A stretch of 15,869 nucleotides of DNA from Marine Group II euryarchaeote MED-G33. GTDB lineage: Archaea > Thermoplasmatota > Poseidoniia > Poseidoniales > Thalassarchaeaceae. Both the position numbers and the translations under genes were made by a program. Location of the stretch: the NCBI GenBank assembly GCA_949538655.1, contig CATISE010000182.1, positions 1 to 15,869 on the forward strand. The letters are read 5' to 3'. A model generated the notes under the pieces. The model was not told the origin of the DNA, did no database searches, and saw only the letters and a list, made by a program, of their open reading frames with translations. How positions within the stretch are numbered: position 1 is the first letter of the stretch; every line of letters begins with the position of its first letter. Positions 1-6,718 of this stretch are shown piece after piece.

Positions 1-1101
1 CTCAATGATTTTGGTACAATTGAAAATGCCAGTGCAGGGGGAACTGGTCACTATACCTACACCTCAAGCGGTATTGGTGATGTCAGCATCACCGTCTTTT
101 TGGATCAAGCCCAAGGTATTCTCCTCGTACAAATTTTGGGTGGCCCACTTGATTATCTCGAGGTGTCACTTCCCTCGGAGGGTAATCAGGGAACCACAGT
201 CGAAATCGAAATTTCAGGATTTGATGTATCTGGAAACCCAGTCGCTATTCACCAGTGCTCGGCAACAATCACCACAGACGCTGGGGATGCTGAATGCGAT
301 GAAAATGGATGGGTAATCGATTTGAAGAAATCTGGAGAATTGGTTGTTCATGCACGAATTCAATCATCAAGTGGTAGTTCAGCCGAAGGCAGTGATTTCA
401 TCACTGTACATTCGACTTGGTTTGGTTGGGGGAATAATACACAAATCCTCTTTGGATTTAGTACATTTATTATCATGATTATTTGTGCGATACTTGTTGC
501 TCTGTCGAAAAACCTTGGTTCTCGGATCGATGAAGAAATTGAATTGATTCGTGAAGAAATCAAAGAGCAAGAGGAATCACAAACATCGGCGGTTGAAACA
601 TTGGGGGCAGCGGGTGTTCTCCCACCTCCTCCACAGAAGTTGACACCGAATCAAATCCCCATACCATTGCCTGCACCAGTGGCACAATCACCTGCAACAG
701 TTTCAGTACCACTTCCATTACCCACACCCGCACCAACCCCCACTCCCCTAGTGGCTGCTGAACCCACCGCTACCGTTCAAACAGTGGTTGAAGTGATTCC
801 AGAACCTGAACCCGAACTGGAGTCAGAACCGGAGCCCGAGCCCGAAATACAAACCGACGATGAATGGGGCGACATGGCTGGCGATTGGAATCAGACCGAT
901 GACACACTAACCTCCACTGCTGCAACCTTTGCACAAATTCAACATGAGAACCGTCGTGCTGATGGGCCCCGTGATGTTGCTGAACAAACCTTACGCCCTC
1001 TTCCTGGCACTACTGTGGGGGATGATGGATGGTACTTTGATCGTGAAGGACGCCCCTCGTATTGGAGTCATTCTGAAGAAAATGGCTGGGCTCAAGAGTA
1101 A
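1..1101 (+). CDS. Membrane-anchored surface protein, 3' part (5' end outside window)
   Basis: The frame is open from the first base and ends with TAA at 1099-1101, giving 366 visible residues; the start lies upstream of the window. Residues 1 to about 140 look like beta-rich, Ig-like extracellular repeats (short strands, alternating Gly/Thr/Ser, phrases such as ATITTDAG). One transmembrane helix follows at about 149-169 (ILFGFSTFIIMIICAILVAL), then a charged, possibly coiled-coil stretch (about 173-193), a long Pro-rich linker (about 205-265) and a Glu-Pro repeat coded at 802-846. The last 30 or so residues are aromatic (GWYFDREGRPSYWS, NGW), resembling a small WW-like module. Inferred topology: N-terminal domains outside, C-terminal tail in the cytoplasm. 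The function is unknown; adhesion, scaffolding or signalling are all possible. It converges on panB, with 10 bp of shared 3' ends. Confidence 0.85.
   Translation, partial: LNDFGTIENASAGGTGHYTYTSSGIGDVSITVFLDQAQGILLVQILGGPLDYLEVSLPSEGNQGTTVEIEISGFDVSGNPVAIHQCSATITTDAGDAECDENGWVIDLKKSGELVVHARIQSSSGSSAEGSDFITVHSTWFGWGNNTQILFGFSTFIIMIICAILVALSKNLGSRIDEEIELIREEIKEQEESQTSAVETLGAAGVLPPPPQKLTPNQIPIPLPAPVAQSPATVSVPLPLPTPAPTPTPLVAAEPTATVQTVVEVIPEPEPELESEPEPEPEIQTDDEWGDMAGDWNQTDDTLTSTAATFAQIQHENRRADGPRDVAEQTLRPLPGTTVGDDGWYFDREGRPSYWSHSEENGWAQE
802..846 (+). repeat. Glu-Pro codon repeat in surface protein
   Basis: An in-frame run of GAA/GAG alternating with CCT/CCC/CCG encodes an EPEP-type acidic, extended linker between the Pro-rich segment and the C-terminal aromatic module. 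It follows a Pro/Ala/Thr-rich stretch with PTPAPTPTP character. It probably acts as a rigid spacer; low-complexity tracts of this kind often vary in length between strains. Confidence 0.7.
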
Positions 1102-1910
1102 CGCTCATCTTCATTCGGGAAATCTGAACTTCGAACATCTCCGATGTATTGTTTCACCGCATTGGTCATTTCATCGTAGAGGTTGAGATACCGTCGCAAG
1201 AACCGTGGATTAAATTCGTGTGTCAGTCCAATCAAATCGTGAATCACCAATACTTGCCCATCAACATCGGCTCCAGCACCAATCCCAATCGTTGGAATAT
1301 TCACAGCCTCGGTGACCTTGGCTGCTAAATCAGCAGGAATTTTCTCCAGAACGATTGCAAAACATCCAGCCTTTTCCAGAAGTTTTGCATCTTCGATTAA
1401 CTTGGCAGCCTCATCCTCCTCGCGCGCGCGAACAGAATAGGTCCCAAATTTGTAGATCGATTGAGGTGTGAGTCCAAGATGACCCATGACAGGGATGCCA
1501 GCGGTGAGGATTCGTTCAATCGACTCAACAATTTCTGCACCCCCCTCAAGTTTGACAGCATGAGAACCGCTTTCCTTCATGATTCGAATGGCACCATTGA
1601 GGGCTTGCCTAGAATCACCTTGGTAACTTCCGAATGGCATGTCGCAGACGATGAGTGCGCGATTCACGCCATTGACAACACACTGGGCATGGTAGATCAT
1701 TTGGTCAAGTGTAATCGGTACGGTCGTATCGTTTCCAGCCATCACATTGGATGCTGAATCCCCGACCAAGATGACATCGATTCCCGCTGAATCAATGATC
1801 CGTGCCATTGAGAAATCGTACGCGGTTAGCATGGTGATTTTCTCACCAGCTTGTTTCATCTCTTGCAGAGTATTGGTCGTTATTTTACTCGCCTTACCAG
1901 CAATCGACAT
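1092..1910 (-). CDS. panB: 3-methyl-2-oxobutanoate hydroxymethyltransferase
   Basis: PanB (ketopantoate hydroxymethyltransferase) moves a one-carbon unit from 5,10-methylenetetrahydrofolate to 2-oxoisovalerate, the first committed step to pantothenate and CoA, in the cytoplasm. The 272-residue product is close to the usual length of about 264. Visible hallmarks are the metal-binding acids in VGDS (Asp51), CDMPFGSY (Asp90) and KLEGG (Glu122), the catalytic Glu189 in VLEKIP, HLGLTPQS (144-151) and the GIGAG loop followed by VIHDLIGL. An in-frame start 11 codons upstream exists, but the ATG at 1910 has GGAGG (complement of 1917-1921) six bases before it and matches the family N-terminus. It lies 62 bp downstream of the permease on the same strand and may be cotranscribed. 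The 3' end overlaps the surface-protein gene tail to tail. Confidence 0.95.
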   Translation of the reverse strand: MSIAGKASKITTNTLQEMKQAGEKITMLTAYDFSMARIIDSAGIDVILVGDSASNVMAGNDTTVPITLDQMIYHAQCVVNGVNRALIVCDMPFGSYQGDSRQALNGAIRIMKESGSHAVKLEGGAEIVESIERILTAGIPVMGHLGLTPQSIYKFGTYSVRAREEDEAAKLIEDAKLLEKAGCFAIVLEKIPADLAAKVTEAVNIPTIGIGAGADVDGQVLVIHDLIGLTHEFNPRFLRRYLNLYDEMTNAVKQYIGDVRSSDFPNEDERYS

Positions 1911-1916
1911 GGGCAC

Positions 1917-1921
1917 CCTCC
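1917..1921 (-). promoter_or_regulatory. Shine-Dalgarno site deciding the panB start
   Basis: GGAGG on the minus strand, six bases before the ATG at 1910. It supports this start over the upstream in-frame alternative. Confidence 0.7.
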
Positions 1922-1972
1922 AAGACTGCGAGATGCACAACACCCTTCAAGGGAACGGCGACAGAAACAGAC

Positions 1973-3655
1973 CTATTCCGCCTCTATTAGAGCAGAATCA
2001 ATACCTCTCAAGAATTCATCAACATCGATTACACCATTACCATTGACGTCGATTTCATGGAATAGATTACGAGTATGGAACCGAGAAAACTGTGGTGCGA
2101 TGATACTCATGGCATGTGCAAATTCACTTTCGGTTAGGTGCTGCGGATTCGCCCAACCCGCCATGGTATGGAATACTAACCACCGCTTCTCCCGTTCCGC
2201 TTGGTCAGCATTGGTGAATTCGGTACGGACAGTTCGCCATGGAGTTAACTTTGGATGAGCACGAGACTTCCCATATGAGTAGTATGTGATTATGCCTAGT
2301 AAACAACAAGCTAGACCACCCAAGACAGCCATTAAGCCCATGACATATAGCAGGAAAATACCACTGATAATTCCAAAGATTTGGATGAACGGATACATTG
2401 GTGATTTCCACTTTGGTTGATACCACGAGTGTGCTGGTGACGCTCTCCGCAGAACAATGACACAACCATTGATGATGATGAAAATCATGATCTTGAATCC
2501 TGATGCGAGCTTTGCGATATCATGGACAGGTAGGAGTGTGATGGATAATGCCATGGCGATTCCAGTACCCCAGATTGCCAAGTGTGGAGTTTGGTACTTT
2601 GTGTGTACATTTTCCAAGGCCCTTGGCAATAAGTTGTCACGTGCCATGGCGAATGGGAATCGTGAGGTCGCCATGATTCCCGCCAATGCCATCGCGGTAA
2701 CAACGGTAACAGCAAATACTGCTGAGATGACTCCCATGGTATTGCCACCAATGGCATGGGCGAATACGTATACGGGGTCTTCTCGCGCATCTCCGTTGCT
2801 CATGTATGCTTCAGGGGAAACAGTAGCAACCATTACGATGGTGATGAATACGTACAAAATACAAGAAATGATCAAAGATAGCAGAATTCCATATGGTATA
2901 TTCCTGCTTGGATTCTTAATTTCACCACCAACTGCTGCAATTTTGGTAACGCCTGCATAGGCTACGAACACGAATGCAGTTGAGTGTGCAACATCTCTCC
3001 AAACTTGGTCCCACGTTCCACCAAATGCATCTGGTCCGAACGCTCGACTCCAATCCAATTCCATTGTGAGTATGGCCCAACCACATAGAATAAACATGAA
3101 CAAAGTCATCGAAAGTACAATTGGTGTCTGTACTTTCTTGATTCTTGAAATCCCTAGGATGTTGATGATTACAATCATTGCAAGCAGAATCATTGCTGCG
3201 ATTTCGATATTGATGGTAATGTCAAGTAATTCCTCTAAAACCCAAAGATAGGCCTTAAATCCAATCAAAGCAAATGCGGATTTGAGCATCGATGCGCCCC
3301 AAAGACCAATTCCGGAAACTGTACCAACCAAGGGCCCGAATGTCCTCTCGATGTAAACGTAAGATCCCCCTGAAGAAGGCATTGCAGTTGACAATTCACC
3401 TTTGGATACAGCCGCTGGTAGAATAGCCAAAGCGGCCAACAAGTAGGCCAGCCAAATTCCTGCTACAGGAATGGTTCCCCCGCCCATGTCCAGCATGACC
3501 AAAGCAGGCAGGACAAACAGGCCTGAACCGAGCATGGCGGAGAGTGAGATGATGACTACAGATGCCAACCCCAATTTGCGTTCCAGCGTATCGCTGAGTA
3601 CCTCAATGGGTCGGTAAACGAAATCGATGAGGCTAGACGGCTTAATCGGTTCCAT
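1973..3655 (-). CDS. APC-superfamily amino-acid permease with C-terminal EF-hand
   Basis: A 560-residue protein. Residues about 30-462 form a polytopic membrane domain of the amino acid-polyamine-organocation (APC) superfamily, with the unwound TM1 motif GSGLF (43-47), the PSSGGSYVYIERTFG motif between TM2 and TM3, and roughly 12 hydrophobic segments. It should act in the cytoplasmic membrane as a secondary amino-acid or amine transporter. The tail (about 463-560) is soluble and ends in a complete EF-hand loop: Asp536, Asn538, Asn540, Val542 (backbone), Asp544 and Glu547. It is preceded by LTESEF, which resembles a degenerate first EF-hand. This implies calcium sensing or gating, unusual for the family. 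The ATG at 3655 has no SD but has a TATA-like element 21 nt upstream. It lies 52 bp downstream of the ring-cleavage genes and could import their substrate; this link is inference. Confidence 0.92.
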   Translation of the reverse strand: MEPIKPSSLIDFVYRPIEVLSDTLERKLGLASVVIISLSAMLGSGLFVLPALVMLDMGGGTIPVAGIWLAYLLAALAILPAAVSKGELSTAMPSSGGSYVYIERTFGPLVGTVSGIGLWGASMLKSAFALIGFKAYLWVLEELLDITINIEIAAMILLAMIVIINILGISRIKKVQTPIVLSMTLFMFILCGWAILTMELDWSRAFGPDAFGGTWDQVWRDVAHSTAFVFVAYAGVTKIAAVGGEIKNPSRNIPYGILLSLIISCILYVFITIVMVATVSPEAYMSNGDAREDPVYVFAHAIGGNTMGVISAVFAVTVVTAMALAGIMATSRFPFAMARDNLLPRALENVHTKYQTPHLAIWGTGIAMALSITLLPVHDIAKLASGFKIMIFIIINGCVIVLRRASPAHSWYQPKWKSPMYPFIQIFGIISGIFLLYVMGLMAVLGGLACCLLGIITYYSYGKSRAHPKLTPWRTVRTEFTNADQAEREKRWLVFHTMAGWANPQHLTESEFAHAMSIIAPQFSRFHTRNLFHEIDVNGNGVIDVDEFLRGIDSALIEAE

Positions 3656-3676
3656 GTTTCGTTGGCATTGAGATTA

Positions 3677-3684
3677 GCATAAGA
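3677..3684 (-). promoter_or_regulatory. TATA-like promoter element of the APC permease (leaderless type)
   Basis: TCTTATGC on the minus strand, ending 21 nt before the ATG at 3655. Similar boxes at nearly the same spacing precede metK and the amnB-like gene. If transcription starts at the ATG, this is the normal place for an archaeal TATA box. No Shine-Dalgarno precedes this gene, which fits a leaderless message. Confidence 0.4.
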
Positions 3685-3698
3685 TACTACGTATCTTA
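3680..3698. promoter_or_regulatory. Inverted repeat before APC permease, possible operator
   Basis: Perfect arms TAAGATAC / GTATCTTA with a 3-base spacer, between the stop of the dioxygenase-alpha fusion (3708) and the permease start (3655). It overlaps the TATA-like element, so a regulator bound here would block the promoter. It could instead act as a weak terminator of the upstream message, but no T-tract follows. Confidence 0.4.
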
Positions 3699-3707
3699 CT
3701 CATCAGT

Positions 3708-5285
3708 TCAAGGGGCCTTTGCGATGACTTTCATTTCGACAGCGATTGGAGTTGGTAGTGCCTGAATCGCCAGTGTAGTCCTAGTGGCCTGAATTTCTTC
3801 GAAGTGTTCGGCGTAAATTTTGTTGTATCCTGAAAAATCTCTTTTCATATCGACCAAGAATGTGGTCACATCGACAATATTACTCAATTCCGCTCCACAG
3901 GCCTCAAGGATAATTCGGATATTTTCAATACATGCTTCGGTTTGAGCTTCGATATCGTAATCCAGAGGATTTCCATCTTCATCTTCAATCGGACCACCTG
4001 GGATTTTATTGTCGACTGGGCTTCGTGGACCCACACCTGAAATGAATAGCATATTGCCCATTCTGCGAGCATGTGGATATGCACCTACAGCACTCGGTGC
4101 ATCTTCAGCGATGATTGCGCCATCCTTACTCATCATCTTGCCTACAGTTTTCTTGGCTACGATCGATGCGGCAACACCACCCACTGGGCCTGCAATTGCG
4201 GCCCCTGCGGCAGCACCCAATGCACCGGTGGCATGGGAAATCACACTCGAACCATATTCATCATACAGGTCGTCAATGACTTCAACTGGATTTCGCCATT
4301 CATCCTCATCAGGCCTTTCGGCCTCATCTAAAGGGCCGTCCACGCCCCCGGGGGCGTGCATATCTCCTGCATTGGCATCGAGGACATTTCGATCTCCACG
4401 GTATGTTTCGACATCATCTTCATCGAATTCTTTGTCACCAAACGAACCTTCGGATGGAGTCAGTTGAATGACTGCTCCACCACTACCGTGGAGGGCTGCA
4501 TATGCCATGACCTCACCATCGTAATTGTTGTGTTGACCCATGGTCGCAGCCATCCACCATGCCGGTTTGTATGCGACCACTTTTTGCACACGTATTTGGC
4601 CATGAATATCACGACTGAGTTGACTCAAATCTTCCAATCGACCATCTTCAAAGAATTCAAGAATTTTCTGATTCCAATCTTCATCTTTGGCTGAATGAAT
4701 CCGGTCATCAACAGGATCGACATGTTTGGTGAACATTCGATTGGAGAGACTCGATACTGCAACGATAACCGCCTTCTTCCCTTGCGCTTTCAATGCGTCC
4801 CGGGCTGCTTTGCCTAAGACGATGGTCTCAGAGCGATTGGAATACATATTGCTCGAGACAATACAAGCAGGGATTCGGTTGTCAGGATTGAGTAGACTCA
4901 ATGCGACAACTGATCCAGTGTCGATTGGGAATCCGTGATACGCCACAGTACGTGCATGCAATCCACGCGACTCCGCAGCATCTCTGTAGGCGTTGCCAAA
5001 TTCAACATCCATCTTGAATTTGTAAGGCATTGAACCTAGGAAGTGGAAGTCATCATCGACATGCACCCATTCAGGTTCGGGTTGAACTTGGAATTGATGG
5101 CCCACAATACTGGGCCAAGTCGTAGAGTAGACGATGATAATGTCTGCCTCACTCTCTTCAATCCGCCTTCGACATTCGTCATATGCTGCACGAAGTTCGC
5201 CCCAACCTTTGTTCTGATCGGGAGCCAGCAGGGGATGTGGATGAGGTGGGACGTAGAGTCCGAATAACACCGGGTCATCACTCAC
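3708..5285 (-). CDS. Fusion: 2-aminophenol 1,6-dioxygenase alpha-like subunit + RidA-type 2-aminomuconate deaminase-like domain
   Basis: A 525-residue fusion. Residues 1-276 are a LigB-type subunit like AmnA, the non-catalytic alpha chain of 2-aminophenol 1,6-dioxygenase, with IVYSTTW (51-57), GFPIDTG (118-124), VDPVDDRI and GSGGAVIQL. The iron-ligand His of the beta chain is replaced by Thr56 and the Glu site is lost, as expected for alpha. Residues about 277-349 are an acidic linker; 350-385 are a Gly/Ala-rich hydrophobic stretch resembling a glycine zipper. Residues 395-525 are a RidA/YjgF domain most like AmnD/NbaF 2-aminomuconate deaminase (SAVGAYPHARR, ISGVGPRSP, TFLVDM, SGYN, Arg502 in TRTT, Glu517 in VEMK). 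It starts with GTG and overlaps the beta gene stop by 4 bases (GTGA), so the two are translationally coupled. In characterised bacterial systems amnA and amnD are separate genes. The physiological substrate is not certain. Confidence 0.9.
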   Translation of the reverse strand: MSDDPVLFGLYVPPHPHPLLAPDQNKGWGELRAAYDECRRRIEESEADIIIVYSTTWPSIVGHQFQVQPEPEWVHVDDDFHFLGSMPYKFKMDVEFGNAYRDAAESRGLHARTVAYHGFPIDTGSVVALSLLNPDNRIPACIVSSNMYSNRSETIVLGKAARDALKAQGKKAVIVAVSSLSNRMFTKHVDPVDDRIHSAKDEDWNQKILEFFEDGRLEDLSQLSRDIHGQIRVQKVVAYKPAWWMAATMGQHNNYDGEVMAYAALHGSGGAVIQLTPSEGSFGDKEFDEDDVETYRGDRNVLDANAGDMHAPGGVDGPLDEAERPDEDEWRNPVEVIDDLYDEYGSSVISHATGALGAAAGAAIAGPVGGVAASIVAKKTVGKMMSKDGAIIAEDAPSAVGAYPHARRMGNMLFISGVGPRSPVDNKIPGGPIEDEDGNPLDYDIEAQTEACIENIRIILEACGAELSNIVDVTTFLVDMKRDFSGYNKIYAEHFEEIQATRTTLAIQALPTPIAVEMKVIAKAP

Positions 5286-6187
5286 AGAACCATCTCCCTG
5301 GTCACATCATTTGGGTCCCAGCAGGCGACGACATTCCCGGTACCAATCACTGATTGGTAGCCATAAATTTCAGCCGGATATTCTGGCATTCCCATTGCAG
5401 CCATCATCCAAGTTAGTCCTCCTCCTTCCGTTTCAGCCATCGTTTGTTCGGTAAACTCCGGCATCAAATCGATGAATTCCTGCATCTTTCCATTTCGCAT
5501 GAGGTCGATGACTTTCATGTCCCAGACGTATTGACTATGGTTGTAGATGTGTTCTCGACTCATGTCTTCGGGAAGAGGTGCCTCGGTGGTAAAATGGCGA
5601 TGAGAAAGGCTGTGGCTGGCGATTAAAACAACACGTTTGCCACTTTCTTCAATCGCTTTACGGCAAGCCCGGCCCAGTGCTTGGGCTTGCTCATTCATCA
5701 CTTCAACAGAGTAGTAGTGTCGATTTCGATTACTGCTCACAGTCACAACAGGTTTGTCCCATTCAGGGTTCAGTAGGTGACAGGATGTGATTGTGCCATA
5801 ATCTACCCGAAAATCAGGATTACGCATCATCTTGGTGATAATTCCAGATTCTCCAGCGATTTCACACATTTTTTCTGAGAGCTCAACATCGACCTTGAGG
5901 TCGTAATGGTAGCGGAACAGGTTTGGGAAAATCGGGTCGACAGACAGTGATTTGAAAGCATCAACACCGAGGAAATGAGTACCGATGTAGGTTTGCCAAT
6001 GCGGGGTTAGAATGACCAATGCATCATAATCGATAGTTTTCAACTTTCGAGCCAATCTGGCATATCCCCAGCGTAGGGCCTCCCAACCACCTTCACTGAT
6101 CGGTTCATTCTCTTCAGGATTCTCTGCATACACCAAATGTGGGGGGTGTGGAGCAAGGCAGCCGAGGACGATTTCACCCTTTGTCAT
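5282..6187 (-). CDS. amnB: 2-aminophenol 1,6-dioxygenase beta-like subunit (LigB-type extradiol dioxygenase, catalytic)
   Basis: The catalytic chain of an Fe(II) class III extradiol dioxygenase, which opens an aromatic ring next to its hydroxyl/amino pair to give a muconic semialdehyde. The 301-residue product keeps the ligands of AmnB/CnbCb, all shifted by about one position: His14 (LAPHPPHLVY), His63 (TPHW) and Glu252 (MAETE), plus the catalytic His196 (SLSHRHF). Long stretches match the AmnB family as I remember it: GGWE.LRW, SVDPIFPN, TKMMRNP.FRVDYGTIT, the near C-terminal YGY..VIGTGN. The start is the ATG at 6187; an in-frame TTG four codons upstream is less likely. It is the first gene of a pair with the alpha-deaminase fusion, overlapping it by 4 bases. 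Upstream sit two dyads and a TATA-like box. The true substrate may be a catechol or an aminophenol derivative. Confidence 0.93.
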   Translation of the reverse strand: MTKGEIVLGCLAPHPPHLVYAENPEENEPISEGGWEALRWGYARLARKLKTIDYDALVILTPHWQTYIGTHFLGVDAFKSLSVDPIFPNLFRYHYDLKVDVELSEKMCEIAGESGIITKMMRNPDFRVDYGTITSCHLLNPEWDKPVVTVSSNRNRHYYSVEVMNEQAQALGRACRKAIEESGKRVVLIASHSLSHRHFTTEAPLPEDMSREHIYNHSQYVWDMKVIDLMRNGKMQEFIDLMPEFTEQTMAETEGGGLTWMMAAMGMPEYPAEIYGYQSVIGTGNVVACWDPNDVTREMVL

Positions 6188-6189
6188 CG

Positions 6190-6208
6190 CGCCTTCCAAA
6201 GGAAGGCG
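6190..6208. promoter_or_regulatory. Inverted repeat abutting the amnB-like start
   Basis: Perfect 8-base arms CGCCTTCC / GGAAGGCG around AAA, ending 3 bases before the ATG at 6187. The purine arm GGAAGG is the only SD-like sequence here, so if it is transcribed the hairpin would hide the ribosome site. If the message is leaderless, it is a DNA operator just downstream of the TATA-like box. Confidence 0.4.
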
Positions 6209-6225
6209 GCATTTGAAACAATGCC
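6208..6225. promoter_or_regulatory. Second inverted repeat in amnB / membrane-gene divergent region
   Basis: Arms GGCATT / AATGCC with a 6-base spacer, directly next to the dyad at 6190-6208. It overlaps the TATA-like element of the amnB-like gene, a typical position for a repressor site. It lies in the 78-bp region shared with the divergent gene at 6266. Confidence 0.35.
6209..6216 (-). promoter_or_regulatory. TATA-like promoter element of amnB-like gene
   Basis: TCAAATGC on the minus strand, ending 21 nt before the ATG at 6187, the same spacing as TCTTATGC before the APC permease and one base less than TGATATGC before metK. The shared layout suggests a leaderless archaeal promoter. Confidence 0.35.
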
Positions 6226-6265
6226 CGCGGCAACCGTCATAGGATGACTGCTAGACCACAGGGCA

Positions 6266-6718
6266 ATGAAGTGGGAGAATCCGCCCCTGGGTCTTTTCGC
6301 GCTCCCCCCTCTTGTTGGGCTGTTTTCATCGTACGTTGGTTTCCAAATTGCGTCACAAGTCGAGATTGAAGATAAGCTATTGTCCGATCTTTCTCCTTTG
6401 CTTTTTTCTTGGCTAGCTTTGATTGTTATCTCTTCGCTTCTCATGTTCAGAATTCCAAAGGAATGGGGGGATCCCAAAGAAATGCGATATGGCGTAATGG
6501 CCGGCCTGATTGTCGTTTTTCTACCACAAATGTGTGGAGTGGCCCTAATCCTCTGCTCATTTTGGTTCTTGGTCGTCATTACAGGTTGGGTTTTTGTGTC
6601 GACATACCAATGGAAATACGATGTTCAGCCATTCAGAACTGGCTTATGGCTAGGCGTTGGCGGGTTGACTGGGATGTACATGGGCGCTTGGGCCATGTGG
6701 GCCATGTTCAATGTTTGA
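6266..6718 (+). CDS. Small polytopic membrane protein of unknown function
   Basis: A 150-residue hydrophobic protein that I do not recognise. Hydrophobic segments lie at about 8-28, 42-62, 77-97, 98-114 and 123-147, so four or five helices; the C-terminus is rich in Gly, Trp and Met (WAMWAMF). A charged loop (about 62-75, PKEWGDPKE) separates helices 2 and 3. The ATG at 6266 is the first start after an in-frame stop at 6245-6247; no clear SD is seen. Its membrane composition makes it more credible than the overlapping 131-residue frame on the other strand. It is the only plus-strand gene inside the presumed catabolic region, divergent from the amnB-like gene and sharing 11 bp of 3' end with the semialdehyde dehydrogenase. 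It may be an unrelated gene separating two operons, or a membrane partner of the system. Confidence 0.7.
   Translation: MKWENPPLGLFALPPLVGLFSSYVGFQIASQVEIEDKLLSDLSPLLFSWLALIVISSLLMFRIPKEWGDPKEMRYGVMAGLIVVFLPQMCGVALILCSFWFLVVITGWVFVSTYQWKYDVQPFRTGLWLGVGGLTGMYMGAWAMWAMFNV

Noticed and set aside
1..99. Start of the surface-protein gene at the TTG at 100
   Set aside because: The same frame is open and protein-like back to base 1 (TIENASAGGTGHYTYTSS), so the gene starts outside the window.
1943..1953. Palindrome CCCTT-C-AAGGG upstream of panB
   Set aside because: Arms of five bases with a one-base centre are expected by chance, and no promoter element lies next to it at the spacing seen for other genes.
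2457..2960. 167-codon plus-strand frame
   Set aside because: It is antisense to the APC permease; its Met/Ile-rich look is what an antisense of membrane-protein codons gives.
4009..4467. 152-codon plus-strand frame, Ser/Pro-rich
   Set aside because: It is antisense to the linker and RidA part of the fusion protein; low-complexity composition reflects the complement of Gly/Ala and acidic codons.
6184..6579. 131-codon minus-strand frame opposite the small membrane protein
   Set aside because: Composition is unlike a folded protein, and it overlaps both the amnB-like start and the more convincing hydrophobic plus-strand gene.
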